From Microdochium bolleyi (Eukaryota > Ascomycota > Sordariomycetes > Xylariales > Microdochiaceae): 64,000 nucleotides of DNA. The notes under the pieces were generated by a model. It was not told the DNA's origin and ran no database searches. It saw only the letters and a list, made by a program, of their open reading frames with translations. The stretch lies in assembly GCA_001566295.1 (NCBI GenBank), contig KQ964259.1, forward strand, positions 62,001-126,000. The letters are read 5' to 3'. The first letter of the stretch is position 1. Each line of letters opens with the position of its first letter. This document shows, in pieces, positions 23,126-35,790 of the stretch. The translations under genes were made by a program, and so were the position numbers.

Positions 23126-25251
23126 TGTGCCTGCTTGCGGAAGAGGGCGCGAAGCAGTGGCGTTGTAGGACCTCCGCGAAGTATTCCTGATGGGAAGGCT
23201 CCTTACCTCAGGGACAGCGGCTGGGTTGGGGGTGACATATGAAATGAAATCATATCCACGGAGGGTAGACGGGGATATAGGATGGATGCCAGCATCAGGA
23301 AGGGTGCCGGCCTCACCCAACACAGCTTCGTCGCTGACGATCCTATGCCCCGGCCTGGTCTATGATTGTCTAGCTGTCCGCCGCGCGTCGATACGCCGGT
23401 TTGGCATCGTCAGCCAGAATCCTTACCCGCGACAAGCCAGGTCCCCTGGCCGCGCACTTCCAGTGGGTAGTTACCATTTCTGCACAGCGCTATCTCGGTG
23501 TCCGTGGGTGGCCGGGTGTCCTCCGCGGCTAGGGCGGATCCCACATTCAAGCATGGATCTGCGCATATCTTGTCAGACGAACCCTGTTCTACGTACTTCC
23601 TACCCGTGGTGGGAAGCCGAAATGCAAATTTCTATCCTTCTACTTTGTGTAGAACGCTGAGTGTTTGGGGAGGGCACTTTTGGGCACATGTCTTGGATTG
23701 TGTTGTAGTGCTCTAGGCGGCCGCCAGGTCTAGGCCTACACGGAACGCCAGCCTGGATGCCTGTACTGGCAGTATGAGGCAAAGTAATGATCGGCAGCGA
23801 GCGTCCTTCGCCGTATGATGAACTTCTCGCAAGCCACATGGGAGAATCCCTCGCCATTGAGTCACGAGACACAGTAGACTCGTGGATTTGTACTACAACA
23901 GTACGCAGTAGCATCCACATAAAATCTCCTGGCGTTTTTCATCCGTAGATCTTGAATGAGAGACATGATAAAGCTGTGGATCTTGACTCGACAGCGTACA
24001 TACAACATGCATGGTGGCAGATCGATGCTAGGTCTGCTGAAGTACAGCTATGATGTTGGGGAAGGTCGATGACAGGTGGCTCTGGCGTGCAGGCATGATC
24101 ATTGCGACCTGATGCTCAGGTGCTCCTCGTGGGCTTTGCCGACGGGAGATCTTGCACCATTGAGCGTATCTGCGTTCGCGTTTGTCTGCGGGCGTGAGTT
24201 AACATTGTTTATAGTGTATGGGATCGATCATCACACATTCTAAGAGCTCTTGATTGGAGCGAGACGGCTTATGGAACTCCGGTTCACGCTGCCCAACATA
24301 CTTAGACCTGACAGAGAAATGACGGCGAATGCTGATAGGGCGCTGCCATGGATTAATACACAAACTCGGTGCCTCGGGGGCTCGTCTTCCCGTCAATGCC
24401 GTGCCGTGCCGCGTAAACGGATGGCCCGGGGACCACCCAGTCCTCGAACAAATCAGGATGAAGCCTCTATTCCCGATCCATGGAGATCTCCCCCGTCAAT
24501 TCGGGTTTACTCATATCCCTGTCACAATCACCCTCCGCTGCCAAGGTTGCCGGAAACTCTAAACCCCTGAGCTCGAGTCAGACACATAGGAGAAGGGGCC
24601 GGGAGCTTATGCATCTGAGGTGTGGCGGGATGGCTGTAAAGCATACCGTGGCAGAGATAGACCTGGAGTGAATCGCCCTGCATATCTATCGGATATATAG
24701 CCCAATGACATTCAGTCCGCTTGTTCCGTTATCCAAGCCACGTAGGGGATTCCATGACTCCTATACCCTGCTCCTTGTCCATCAGTCGTCCTTGGCTTGT
24801 TTGAGAGCGTGAATGTCATTTTCGGGACCTCGACTGGCGCCGGGGACGCGAGATCGACTGAGCAGCGCCTGGTATCTCTGTCGCTATGATACTGCCACGA
24901 ACTGTCGGGATGATACGGATTCCCTGCCATGTTCAGCAATGTTCGCAGAATGGAGATACTGCGGAGTATCGTTACATGTTCCTGTACACAGAGAAACGTG
25001 ACATTGGAAAGTACACAGAGCCTCAGAGCAGGGAACTAATACGGCATCATTTGCATGACAATGGAATAGGTTGGGCAAAATACCACAACGCAAGGAGAGG
25101 TTGAAGGGATGGAGCTAGCCTGGAGTCTACCCATACAAAGCATATCTGCCTGATGATTATTGCAACAACGGTATCGTGTTTACAATATCGGCTTCATCAA
25201 GTTAATTTGAGGAACAGCCGCAGTTTACGCGGTAGCAGCATGGTTCTTCAC
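23126..25251. other. intergenic region, no gene recognised
   Basis: Holds the upstream side of SAT4-like copy 2 and the 3' side of the MFS permease. Only short frames without motifs. Confidence 0.5.
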
Positions 25252-26930
25252 TCAATATGTGTACCTGAAGGCCGTGTTCTGGATATCGGTCAGGTCGTCC
25301 TTATCCTCCTCGAGCACCACCTCTCCGTCGTGGAGAGTAGCCGGGGCGACCGCGGGATCGCCGTGCGCAGAGTCACGTCGGCGGTTCTCGGCCACGCACA
25401 GCAGGTAGTAGACGATACCCGCGGCGGCCATGAGCGCAAAGGCAAAGATCATGGCGCCGATGCCGAGCTGGTAGCGTGGGGCTTGAGTGGAGAGGAATAG
25501 CTGCGGGCCGACGATGTTCCCGACGGCTATGTGATAGGTTGTTTAGTATGCCTCCATAGAAGTCATGGAGATGGTGGAAGTGTTGGATGCTTACCATAGA
25601 CAATCGCAACGGAGACGCCCATGAAGCTCTTCTTCGTTGCACCAGCCGTGTTGGAGGACTGCAGACTCAGCATGAAAACCCAAGGCACATTGTAGAAGCC
25701 CATGATATACACTCCAGCCAGCGAAGCGTTCCTGTTGGCCGTAGGATCGAGCGAGTGCACCATGACCGCACCAGCCATGCCAATAAGAGACGAGATGGTC
25801 CAGAACACGCACCGCAGGTTGGGCACAAAGTACGAGACAGTAGTGAGAACTGCGCCGCTGACCATGGCCACGGCGGCCTGCGGAGTCGCCATGAGGGTGG
25901 TCTTGGTTGGGGTGAAGCCGTAGCCCGAGATGATGAGCGGGTTGAAGTTGGTGATGCCCGCGTTGGCGATGGCGTAGCCGAAGACGCAGACCCAGACGCA
26001 GTAACACCGGGGGTCGCGGAAGGCCTCGAGAATCTGCCGATTGTTGAACTTCTTGCGGACGTCGGTGCCGGTCTGGTTGGCAGCAAGACGGGCGATGGCG
26101 AGCTTGCGCTCTTCGGGTGTGAAGAACCAGGCCTGGGAAGGAGAATCGGGGAGACCGAAGAAGAGTACGACACCCGTGAGGACCGTAACGGCGCCGTAGA
26201 TGAGGAAGATGAGCTGGGTAGGTGTCAGTCGGCGCTCATGGCACGATTGGCCGGGCATAGCATACCTTCCACGTTGCGATCGACCCCTTGATCCCACCAA
26301 TCGCATAAGACAGGATCCCACCGAAGACACCAGCGAACGTGTTGTACCAGAAGGCGGTCCGAAGGGGCTGCTCCTCGCGGAGATACCACATGGAGTTGAT
26401 GACGAGCATGCAGGGGAGCAGGGCAGCCTCGAACACACCGAGGAAGAAGCGGATCGTGGCGAGGCCGGCGAAGTTGTGGCACACAGCCATCAGGCACAAC
26501 GCCGCACCCCATAGGACAACGCAGATGCCGATGAACTTGCCAATCGGGACCTTGGTGATCAGCCAAATGCTGGGGAGCTCCATTGCGAGGTAGCCGAAGT
26601 AGAAAATGGAGCCGAGCCAGCTGTAGTCCTGGCCCTTGAGGTTGTTATCTTCCTTGAGGCCGAAGAGGGCGGCATAGCCGAGGGCGTTCTGTTTTGGTGT
26701 CAGTAAGAGTTTCTCTGGACGCTTGAGACGCTTCGCACCTTGTCGAGAAAGGCCAGGGTCATGCAGAGGATGGCCATAGGCATGATGACCATGTCTGTCT
26801 TGAGCAGCAGGCGCCGGTTCTGGGCGGCGGTGACCTCGAGGGTCTCTGGGTCGGCATTCTGGCTCGACGGTGACCGCTCGACATCGCCCATCTCGGCCTT
26901 GTCGGCCACTGTGTCGCCCCTTATGGCCAT
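25252..26930 (-). CDS. MFS permease, Dal5/anion:cation symporter type
   Basis: Predicted 502-residue, 12-helix plasma-membrane transporter of the allantoate/nicotinate/pantothenate-permease-like group, which imports organic anions or small nitrogen compounds with protons. Minus-strand exons are 26930-26739, 26688-26266, 26213-25595 and 25526-25252; introns are 50-68 bases and the phases agree. The N-terminal 45 residues are hydrophilic. Family landmarks are LAFLDKNALGYAALFGLK in helix 1 (spanning intron 1), SWLGSIFYFGYLAMELPS, FFLGVFEAALLPCM and WYLREEQPLRTAFWYN. The second half begins after the central loop with LAIARLAANQTGT. It diverges from the Zn2Cys6 regulator at 27412 across a 481-base shared upstream region, which suggests the regulator controls it. 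The substrate is not deducible. Confidence 0.92.
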
Positions 26931-27411
26931 GCTGTTCTGCTGCGTAGAAGGCACGGGGTCCGGATTGTGGGAGCAGTTCGACTTGAACTGGCCAGGTAAT
27001 ATCTGGAGGGAGCCTGACTCGTGTCTCTAAGGGCGTCACCGAGAGTGCCTTCTCCGAGGAAACAGGGACATCTGCGAGTGGCAGATTGCCATGTTTTTAA
27101 CCAGAAGGCTGGCCAGAGCTCGTCAGCTCCTAGCTTCGGGTCTCCAGGCCGATGCGCATGGGATGGGCTGAGGGCTATCTCGAGCTTTGGGGCTTGTCGT
27201 CGTGTGGCGCCAAATACGGAGCCCGGTCCTTTATCAAAGTTGGAGAGGATTGGCCGCCGTTGAGCATGACGTGCTCTTACGTGCTTTTTAGTGTCGGCAC
27301 AGTCCGTGGCCCGAGTTCGCACGATGCACGCCTGCTCTTCAGGGGTGAAGCCATCGCTGGTTCCAAGTTTCTTGCAGCTCGGCAACGTCCGCCATTCTCC
27401 CTCCACGGACC
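26931..27411. promoter_or_regulatory. bidirectional promoter region, permease / Zn2Cys6 regulator
   Basis: 481 bases between the two divergent start codons. It must carry both promoters. The regulator class binds CGG-type half-sites; several CGG/CCG triplets are present but no single convincing pair could be singled out by eye. Confidence 0.5.
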
Positions 27412-29652
27412 ATGGCCACCTCCGAGCAGCTACACCAACCCCAGATCCTCCCATCGCTGTCTCGGGCCTGCGCCCGCTGCCATACCCGCAAAGTCAAGGT
27501 CAGTGGCCATTTGTGGCTCCACCACAGGCTGCCGATGGCTTGAATGCTGACTCCCTGCGTGGGTGAAGTGCGATCTCAAAGTACCTCGGTGCACGTCCTG
27601 CACCAGACAGGACGAGGAGTGCAATATTACAGAATGTGTCGCCTACTCGCATGCCTCGGTTCAGCAGCTACGTGATGAGCTCGAGAGGCTGAGGGCGCGC
27701 AGCAGCGTGCTCGAGCGTGTGCCGGCGCGCACCTCGGCCATGACCGAGCAGCAGGTCCGCAGCGAGGCTGACGAGCTGGGTGTGCTCGCCATCGGTGGAC
27801 CCAGGCGGGCGGATCTGCTTGGATCATACGGTGAGCCCGTCTCCTGCCCGGGGCGATGGCATCATCTCAACGGCAAAAGCCAGTCTCGAAACCTGCTGAC
27901 ATTGCCATACACCAGTCGGAAGCGCAACTGGGTCGACTTTTGCCCGCATCTTCCTCAAGCAGCTCGGCTTGGCCCCGCTTCAAGCTCACGATGGTGACGG
28001 GCCATCTTTTGAGGATAGTATCACATACCCGTATGCTGCGCTTCCGCCTGAGAGGGTGGCGGCACATTTGTTGCACACATATATCGCGAGGATTCATACC
28101 TTCTGGCCCTTCTTGCGTCTCTCACACCTGAGGAATCTATTTCAGGCCATATACCGGGAACCTCATCGGTCCAGTACTCAGGACAAGTTCACGATATTCA
28201 TCGTTTTAGCACTTGCTGCAGCCTACTGCGCAGATGACAAGACGTATCTTCGCATGGCCGACTTGAACAGTCCTGATGCATACTACCAGACGGGTCTGCG
28301 ACTCTTTTCAGCGGTGGCTGGCAGTGCGCGGAACTTGGCCGGCTTGCAAAACCTGCTCCTCCTGGGACTCTGGATGGTCGATGCCGGCTGGGACACCCAT
28401 GTTGACGACCTGTGGCACTTGAGTCGCTATGTAATGTCCGTAGCCATCGAGCTGGGCATACACAGACGAAATCAAGCCTGGGCGATGACACAAGACGATG
28501 CCGATACGCGAACCCGGACCTGGTGGTGCATCTACAATCTGGAGCGTTACGTTGCGGTCACCACTGGCCGCGTCCTCTCTGTTCGCGAGCATGCTATCGA
28601 TGCCCCCGAGCCGTCACCAACCAACGATGACCGCCTGACCCCATCGGAAGCAACATCATCTCCGGCATTGCATAGGGTCGGTGTCAAACTCTTCCAACTT
28701 GCAATAAAGCTGAGGCGCATCGGCGGACGGATTCTTGAGTCTGTGTATATCGCTCGCGGCGCTGACGGCCGGGCGCCCCTGACGACGTTCAAGCAGATCT
28801 GCGACGAGTTCGAAAGTCTACGGCTCGCCCTGGAGGACTGGAAGCGGAACTTTGACGCGCTCGACATCAAGGAGACGCGGGAGCACTCTGAGCTGAAGGT
28901 CGACTACTGCCAGCTGCTGCTCATTATGCATCGCCCGTCGCCGACGTTCATGATCCCTTCGCAAGACATGGTGACTGTGTGCTCCAAGGCGGTCTCGAGC
29001 AGCGTGCGACACTGGCAGAGGATGCAGTCGGTGTACGGCGTGTCATCTGTGTGTCGGTGCTCCCGACAGCTGCACTCAATCTTGATGGTCGGATTAGCCG
29101 GCCTGTATTGCGACTGGTGAGTAACACTGCTCCGCCTGCGTGAATCTTGCACTTGATGAGCAGCGAGTGCAACACCGGCTAATGCGATATTGTGGCAGGC
29201 AATCTTCCAATGTCTTCGAAGCCAGCACCACATTCCTCCACCGCCATGGCCCTGACGTGGACTTCTGCATTGACCTCGTAGAACGAGGTCTAGCTCACAT
29301 ACAGAAACCAAACAGCCACCTCACACGGTATCGCAATCTGCTCCAGGCCGCGAGGTCTAAAGTCTACGGTGCGAGCCTGGGTGCCATGCTGAATCCGGAC
29401 ATCCGCGCGCAAGCCGGCTCGTCACAGCAGCTGGGTCCTGACACGGGCTTCTCCAATTTGTCGGCCGATGCGTACACCACTTTTGGCAGCAGCGGTGCTG
29501 CCGAGTTCGATGCTGGCCAGGGCATGGAGTCATACTTCAATCAGATCTCGGGCTACTTCGACAGCAATCTCGTTGGCCTGGACGAGAATCTGACCATCTG
29601 GCATGACGCTTTCTTGGAGGAAATACGGTCAAACCGACTTGCCGAGGGCTAA
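27412..29652 (+). CDS. Zn2Cys6 fungal transcription factor
   Basis: Predicted 667-residue nuclear regulator. Exons are 27412-27498, 27569-27830, 27916-29116 and 29199-29652; phases match. The binuclear zinc cluster has spacing CX2CX6CX6CX2CX6C at residues 20-47, and the first intron falls inside it, a common arrangement. A short coiled segment (VQQLRDELERLRARSSVLE) follows and may mediate dimerisation. The middle region is a fungal-specific TF domain, with landmarks HLLHTYIARIHTFWPFLRL, ALAAAYC, ARNLAGLQNLLLLGLWMVD and RTWWCIYNLERYVAVTTGR. It is divergent from the permease and 532 bases upstream of the aminotransferase, so it probably regulates one or both; that is inference from arrangement. 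Confidence 0.92.
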
Positions 29653-30184
29653 CAATAACATTGTGATACTGTATGTGGCACGCGGGTCGCAAAGGGTAGG
29701 TAAGCGTATATGGCCAGACCTTAATTGAGTTGTTGCCTTTAATACATGACATCGTTCAACTCGCAGCCAACGAAGATCGGCCGGGCGAATTGCAGAAGAT
29801 ACTCCGGGATGGCGCAATCGCAAAGAATTGTGGACAATTCCCAGCATCACTGATCTGCACTGTTTGAAAGGAACAACAGCCAGAATGACTCGTGTACGTT
29901 CATTCCATGCAAGGGTCAAGTGGATATCGCCTCGGGGTTCTCCGGGCCAGGAGAATCCACACTCTGGGACCCCCCGACGATAAGCTCGGTGTCGTCCGAA
30001 GCCACACCAACTGGCATCGGATGACACGACCTCCATGCCGACAGATTGGAGCTCTGTCACTGATACTACCGAGAGGACTGTGGCCCAATCCGCACCTACA
30101 GAGCGTGCAAAGCACTGTCTTCCTTCCTCACCAATTGCTGCACGCATCCGTTGATTACAGCTCGAATTAGAGACAGATTGAATC
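29653..30184. other. intergenic, terminator of regulator and promoter of aminotransferase
   Basis: 532 bases with no gene recognised. Confidence 0.5.
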
Positions 30185-31377
30185 ATGACTGCTGCACAGG
30201 ACGTATCCGCCGAACCGGCGACAAGCCACACGGCCGTGTACAACGAGAAGAATGCGTCGATCCTGGTAAGTCGAGACTTTCATACACAATAAATGTGATC
30301 TTAAGGACCCATTAGCTAACATGAAAGACCAGATTGGTATGCGTGATGGCGTGACGGGCGACTTTGTGCTCAAGCCCCGCGAGCAGGCCGTTGTCTCGGT
30401 CTTCGACTCCAACTTCCTCGTCGGGGACGGGATCTGGGTGTGTGCCCAACATCACAGCTCTCAGCGTGGGCCTTTTTTGCAGTAAGACATGCTGACCTAG
30501 CTCCCACGACTCTCTGTAGGAGGGCATCCGCGCAGTCAACGGCCGCGTCCAGTTCGCCCGCGAGCACATTGACCGGCTCTTCCAGTCCGCCAAGGCCATG
30601 TTTATGGACCTCGGCCTGACCAAGGGCGAGCTGCTCTCACTCATCCACCAGACGCTCGACGCCAACGACATGGCCTCCGAGCCGCACGTGCACATTCGAC
30701 TCGTCGTGAGCCGCGGCCTCAAGCGCACGCCGTACCAGAACCCGCACGTCAACATCGGCCTGCCCCTGATCGTCATCATCCCGGAGATCAAGGCCGTCGA
30801 CGCCGCCGCGAAGGCGCGCGGCCTGCGGCTCGGCACGACGTGGGTGCGCCGCGGCCCGCCCGACGTCAAGGACGAGGCGTGGAACCACATATCCAAGGCT
30901 ACCGACGTGCAGGCGTGCATCAGCGCCAACGTGATGGGCGTGGACGAGGCGCTCATGCTGGACCTGCGCGGGTTCGTCAAGACGTGCAACTCGGTCAACT
31001 TCTTCATCGTGCGGGGTTGCGAGGTCTGGGCCCCGACAAAGGACAACCAGATGCAGGGGATCACGCGGCAGAAGACGATCGACGTGTGCCGCGCCAGCGG
31101 GATCATGGTGCGGGAGCTCGACTTCACTCTGACTGAGGTGTATGGCGCGGACGAGGCGTTCTGCACGGGGACGTTCCCGAGCCAGCTGCATGTCACGCAT
31201 GTTGATGGGCGAGTAATCGGGGATGGGAAGAGAGGGAAGGTCACAGAGCTGATACAGAGGTTATACCAGGAGGAGGTCAAGAGGGATACAGAGAGGTCTC
31301 GAGAGGAGATCATGGCTGGTGTCGAGGCCCCAAGGGACTTAAGGAGTCTAAAGGAGTTGGAGCATCTTCTGAAGTGA
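30185..31377 (+). CDS. class IV PLP aminotransferase (branched-chain/D-amino-acid type fold)
   Basis: Predicted 347-residue pyridoxal-phosphate transaminase. Exons are 30185-30265, 30333-30437 and 30520-31377, all junctions in phase 0. Landmarks: substrate-loop GDGIWEGIRAVNGRV after residue 58, RLVVSRG near 122, and Lys188 in ISKATDVQACISANVMGVDEA as the likely Schiff-base lysine. Further landmarks are NFFIV, GITRQKTIDVCR and ADEAFCTGTFPS near the PLP phosphate site. Where branched-chain enzymes usually read Thr-Glu-Gly-Ser before Asn-Ile/Phe, this protein has Lys-Thr-Cys-Asn-Ser-Val-Asn, losing the usual Glu. It has no mitochondrial leader, so a cytosolic enzyme is expected. Position beside a permease and regulator suggests a role in catabolism of an imported amine or amino acid. 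The specificity is open. Confidence 0.88.
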
Positions 31378-31797
31378 GGTAACCGCCGAGCGTAGAGTAT
31401 GAGCCTGTGCGAATAGGGAGATACAAAGGCAAGTCGCTAAGTCATGAGTTCGTCTTTTGGACGGTAGCAATGGCCTTATTCTGCCACGCTTGCCAGAGAA
31501 TCAACTGCCTACATCAGGTCGATCGTTTTCACCTTTGCAACCTCCCGTCGGAGCCCCTACAGCACCATCTTTGTTCTAGGATGACCGCCCTTGGTCACAG
31601 TCCATTTGAAAGCCAACTATCTCATGCAGCTGCTGCAGGTCGTCGATGACCATTTCATTTCATTTCGCACTGACCCAGCGTCATACGTTCACAGAGATGA
31701 CAACACTCAAAGGTGAGCCTCTTCACCTAGGAGCATCATTCGTTCATTATGACTCGTAGGTCCCGGAGCCCCTCATAACCGCTGCAGTCCAACAGAA
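31378..31797. other. convergent intergenic region
   Basis: Between the 3' ends of the aminotransferase and the small secreted protein. Nothing further seen. Confidence 0.5.
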
Positions 31798-32415
31798 CTA
31801 CTGGCCGTTAACGTTGCGAATATCGACGATCAGATCGCCGTTGCCCCAAGCCTCGTTCGCGCCCTTGACCCAGTTGACTCCGTCGGCAGTCTTGATGGTG
31901 CATCGGTCCATGATGGCGCCAGCAGCACGGGCGACGTTGGCACTACACCATCGCGAGAAAGTTTGTTAGCATTGCCGTTCTTGGGGCTCATGGGGAGTCG
32001 CTCGATCCGCGCAAGGGTTATGCGCGGCCCGAGCGGGAGGAAACACTTACCAGCTGGATGTGGCACCATTCTTGCCCGTCTTGGAGATTCCGCTGATCTG
32101 GACGTCGCCACGGCGGCAGAAGCTCACGGCGCTGACGGACGAGACACAGGCCTGATTGCCCAGGCTGGCAAGGTAGTTAATGCACTCGACGGCAGCGTTG
32201 CCCTGGTACACGTAAGAGGTAAGTCACAATTCGCCCGGCAGTTTTCTCCGATCTTGGTCAAGGGGGTTCGTGCAACGGTCTATGCTTACATGGGCAAAGT
32301 TCGAGGAGCCAAGATGCTCATTGCAGTTCAAGGACCGAGTCTCGAGCGAGGGTGCAGCGCTGGCGGCGGCGACGAGTCCAAGGACAAGAGGGATGCTAGT
32401 GGCGAAGTTGACCAT
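31798..32415 (-). CDS. small cysteine-containing secreted protein
   Basis: Predicted 140-residue secreted protein. Minus-strand exons are 32415-32290, 32202-32051 and 31942-31798, with introns of 87 and 108 bases and matching phases. A signal peptide covers about residues 1-21 (cleavage after Ala-Ser-Ala-Ala), possibly followed by a propeptide ending at a Thr-Arg. The mature part has six cysteines, enough for three disulfides. It shows a repeated pattern of Cys-x-x-Gly-x-x-x-Ile-x-Gly and a C-terminal GNGDLIVDI strand. Similar small secreted proteins are common effector-like candidates in plant-associated ascomycetes, but I do not recognise a named family. Both introns interrupt the mature domain. 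Confidence 0.75.
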
Positions 32416-32546
32416 CTTGCTGGCTGGAAAAAGGTTTATTTGGTGATGCGAGGCGAGGATTGTCGTGTGCTGGGAATCTAGTGTGAACGCTGAAGATGGT
32501 GGAATTGAGTGATCCAGACTGTTGCTGCGAAGCGGGAAAGGCAGGT

Positions 32547-32554
32547 TTTATATA
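32547..32554 (-). promoter_or_regulatory. TATA-like element of the small secreted protein
   Basis: TATATAAA on the minus strand, about 130 bases 5' of the start codon. Position and sequence suggest a core promoter. Confidence 0.4.
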
Positions 32555-35500
32555 CTTTTCTTCGACGCAAGAAGCACGAGCCTCAAACATTCGCAGTATC
32601 ACTGGATATCATCGTGGGCTAGCCACGAGCTCGTCTGATCCCTCACCGTCCAGTTCGTGGATAACGGTGTGCTGGACCCGAGGTACATCAGGGCACTACG
32701 CTTCGCTTCCTCTACCCCGGGACGGAGGGACTCGACCTAAGGGATCGCAAAAGGCTGGAGCATCAACTGCCCACTTCTTGCCCATAAATAGAAAGGATCC
32801 ACGCCGAGTAGCTCGACGGGGCCAGCTTAGGCACGGGCCAGCAGGCAGACGGCACGTCCCGGGAGCATTCAGCCACAGTCTTGATGGACGTGAAGGCCGC
32901 AAGGACTGGCCGCTCCCTCCTGGCGTCCCAAGAATTCGTTCAATGTAGTGCTCCTTCAGGTTGTGCAAAGGTTGGTTTACTCGTTGTTGCATTGCGACAA
33001 TGCCCAGGCAACTTCAGAACCTCACCATCGCGCCGTTCAAGGCGATGTATGCTCGTCGTAACCCAAGGGTATCCCTTCTCGCCAGATTTGACTAAGCCTG
33101 TCATGCTTCCCAAATCTTCCGGCATCCAGCAAGTCGGTACGCATGCCGTACACGAGCTTGGTGGCCAGGACGTGTCTACCTGCCCATCCGGCTGACCCGT
33201 TCTCCATTGGAATATATTAAGCCGAACAAGGAGGACCTAGCGTCCGTTGGGATCATGCGTCCTTGTCCGGTCGCCGTCCGATTGTTACCCATATTTCGAA
33301 GGCTGGGTCAAGTCTCATTGCGTGTAAGCTTTAGCCATGCTTTGTGGATAGTATTCATATTTGGCCGGAAGGCCCGGAATCTGTCACTGAGGTCCAATCA
33401 ATAGCAACCGGGGTGGAAGTGGGAATCTAGACCTATCCATACTGTGCGCTCAAGCTTCCATGCCCAGCTCATGAACATTACAGGGTCGTCCATGATAAGG
33501 GCGACGATTCTACAGTGTGGGCTTGTTCCGGCCCACTTCAGTATCCGCAAGGCAAGTCGAGCGTGGCACGAGTCAGTGCGTCGTCCTTGGTTCGGCATAA
33601 CCTTGCGCGTGCCACGTCGAGCTTGATGATCCGAAACTAGTAAGTTTACCAAATTTGATACAAGAAGGTCTTTCCATGGTCTCTAACTTGACGACTGCTT
33701 AATTGAGAGTGGGTGAGCCGAGGACGCCTGGATTCTACACCGCTCACAGCATCCTAGCGTTAAAGTGGGTTATTCGTATTGCTAGACTCAACTAGTAGCA
33801 GTCTTGTACTCGCCACCGTTGACCGGAGCCGTCTTGCTCTCGATATTGTTCCAGGAACAACGAATGCTTCCGTTGTCTGTGCTTGACACCGCGCCCACTT
33901 AGGAGCTAAGACGGTCCTCACCCACATGCTCTCGAGGAGAGCTAGATAGGTGAACTTTGGGTACGTGCCATTACAGCATTGTGTCTCCGCTAACAATGCT
34001 ACTTACAGCCACTAAGCTGCTTGGGCACCAACAATGCCGCTAGCAGTCTTCTGAAGGCCGCATGAAATATAGACGCATATCTTTTCCACCTCTTCACCTG
34101 GTCACAAACGATCCAGAGCGTCCATTATACATTGACTTATCGAATTTCCCTGCCGCAGCTAAGTCTGCCGAGGTTGGTCTGCGTCATGCGCTGCTGATTA
34201 TTCTCGTCCCTCCTTCTCTAGTGCTAGACATTCTCTGTGAGAGTCATCGAAGTTCTATTCCGAGGATACTTGCTTGCCTGATTATCGTCTAGTTTTGTAA
34301 TGTACTGGTGAATTGCATACGCATGCTCTGAAACCATGACTAGATTTCTTATGATTGCCAAGACCTTATCAGCATTGAGATTGAAACGGACAGCGACAGA
34401 GTCGCCTTACAAACCATATAACATAAAGTTGCCGCATACTGTGCAAGAGAGTATTATTGCATGACCCCTGTATTTCTACCATTTTACTTCCCCGCGTAGC
34501 CATCTTTATATGCTCGCATAATCTAGGATATCGTTAGTTCAAACGAAAGCTTTTGATGCTTACTCCGCCTCAAAAACTGACGTCCGAATTATTGGGATTC
34601 ATGGTGAATGGCTAATCATAACGCATGACATCATTGGGCATTGAATATGGTCCCATCTATGGCTCGGTGCTCGTATGTTGTTAGGATCATCCAAGATCTC
34701 TAAGAAAGGAAAAGATATGGAAAAAGAGAAAGACCGTCCAAGCAACCAGACCAAGTGGTAGCACACTGTATGCCCTTTAGCATTGAAGTGAACGCCCGTA
34801 CACAGCTACTCCGAGTGTGCCGAATCTTATGACGACAGTGAGCTCTGTAATGTTCCTCCTGGGACGCGGGGACGTTGCACTGCTTCCAGCATGGTATATT
34901 GTGCCTCCAGAGCCCCGGGCCAGTATCGCTTGTCGCACAGCAGAATGCCTGCTACAGTTCATACAGCCTTACACTAACGAGTGCCGTGCCCAGACTAGTA
35001 CTTCCCCCTCCTTCACCTGGGAGCTCAGGAAGTTTCACTGAGTTGGGGCCGTATGCTATGAGTTGCTCAGTCAAGATCTGTTGCGCATCACTTATCAGCC
35101 GGTCATACTAAGAAATACACGATTTCTTTGCGTGTTGCGAACCTGGTTGTACAAAGCGAGATCGGGACCCGCTTCGGGAATTTCCGCTGGCCACACTAAA
35201 AAGGCAGGAGATACACGGACCTGGCTTGATCTGTGCCCGCGCCAGATACAGTGGTTTCCGGCCCACAGAACCCCCCTCGATTTCACAACGGGTGGCCCTC
35301 GCCAAAGACAGCAGCGCTTGTTTGGCGTCCGATCATCATTCATAGCACGAAGCAGAGGTGGACAGCGTCAGATACGATTGGCTCGGAACAACGCCTCTCT
35401 CCGATGGCATCTATACTCTATGCAAGGGACACGATGGGGGGAAGGTTGTATCCCTCGGCGTGGCAGGTGGCCCTGGGTCGCCGTGATTGGTGCAAGGGAC

Positions 35501-35683
35501 AATTGTCTGCCCGATCTGGCCACGGAGTCTGAGTGTCCGTTGACTCCGCCGTGCCATTGTGCGACGTTGTGCTATTTCTCCGACGTGCGCTTAACAGAGA
35601 AATACATGGCCCCAGCGGTCCGTCAATCACCCCGTGGAAATGATCTGCATTGCCAGCACGTGGTCGGGCTCAAGCGAGCCGCG

Positions 35684-35689
35684 TATAAA
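35684..35689 (+). promoter_or_regulatory. TATA box of the arabinanase gene
   Basis: TATAAA in the context GCGTATAAAG, 107 bases 5' of the arabinanase start codon. Confidence 0.5.
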
Positions 35690-35790
35690 GATGGTCGGCC
35701 AAGCACTGATGAGCGTCGCAACATTCCGGGCGACACCAGCCCCCGCCGCCTTATTCCCACCCAGCCTCGGTCGACCAAAACTGTGCCAAC

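Larger units (their letters stand above)
32416..35790. other. long intergenic region, partly AT-rich
   Basis: About 3.4 kb with no confident gene. A minus-strand stretch near 33790-34070 reads like a degraded small secreted protein (CSWNNIESKTAPVNGGEY before a stop), but it lacks a complete frame. The part from about 34300 to 34800 is AT-richer than the surroundings. The right end is the arabinanase promoter. Confidence 0.4.

Noticed and set aside
33790..34070. Possible relic of a small secreted protein, minus strand
   Set aside because: Short coherent stretches (CSWNNIESKTAPVNGGEY) but no start, no complete frame and no clear match to the intact gene at 31.8 kb.
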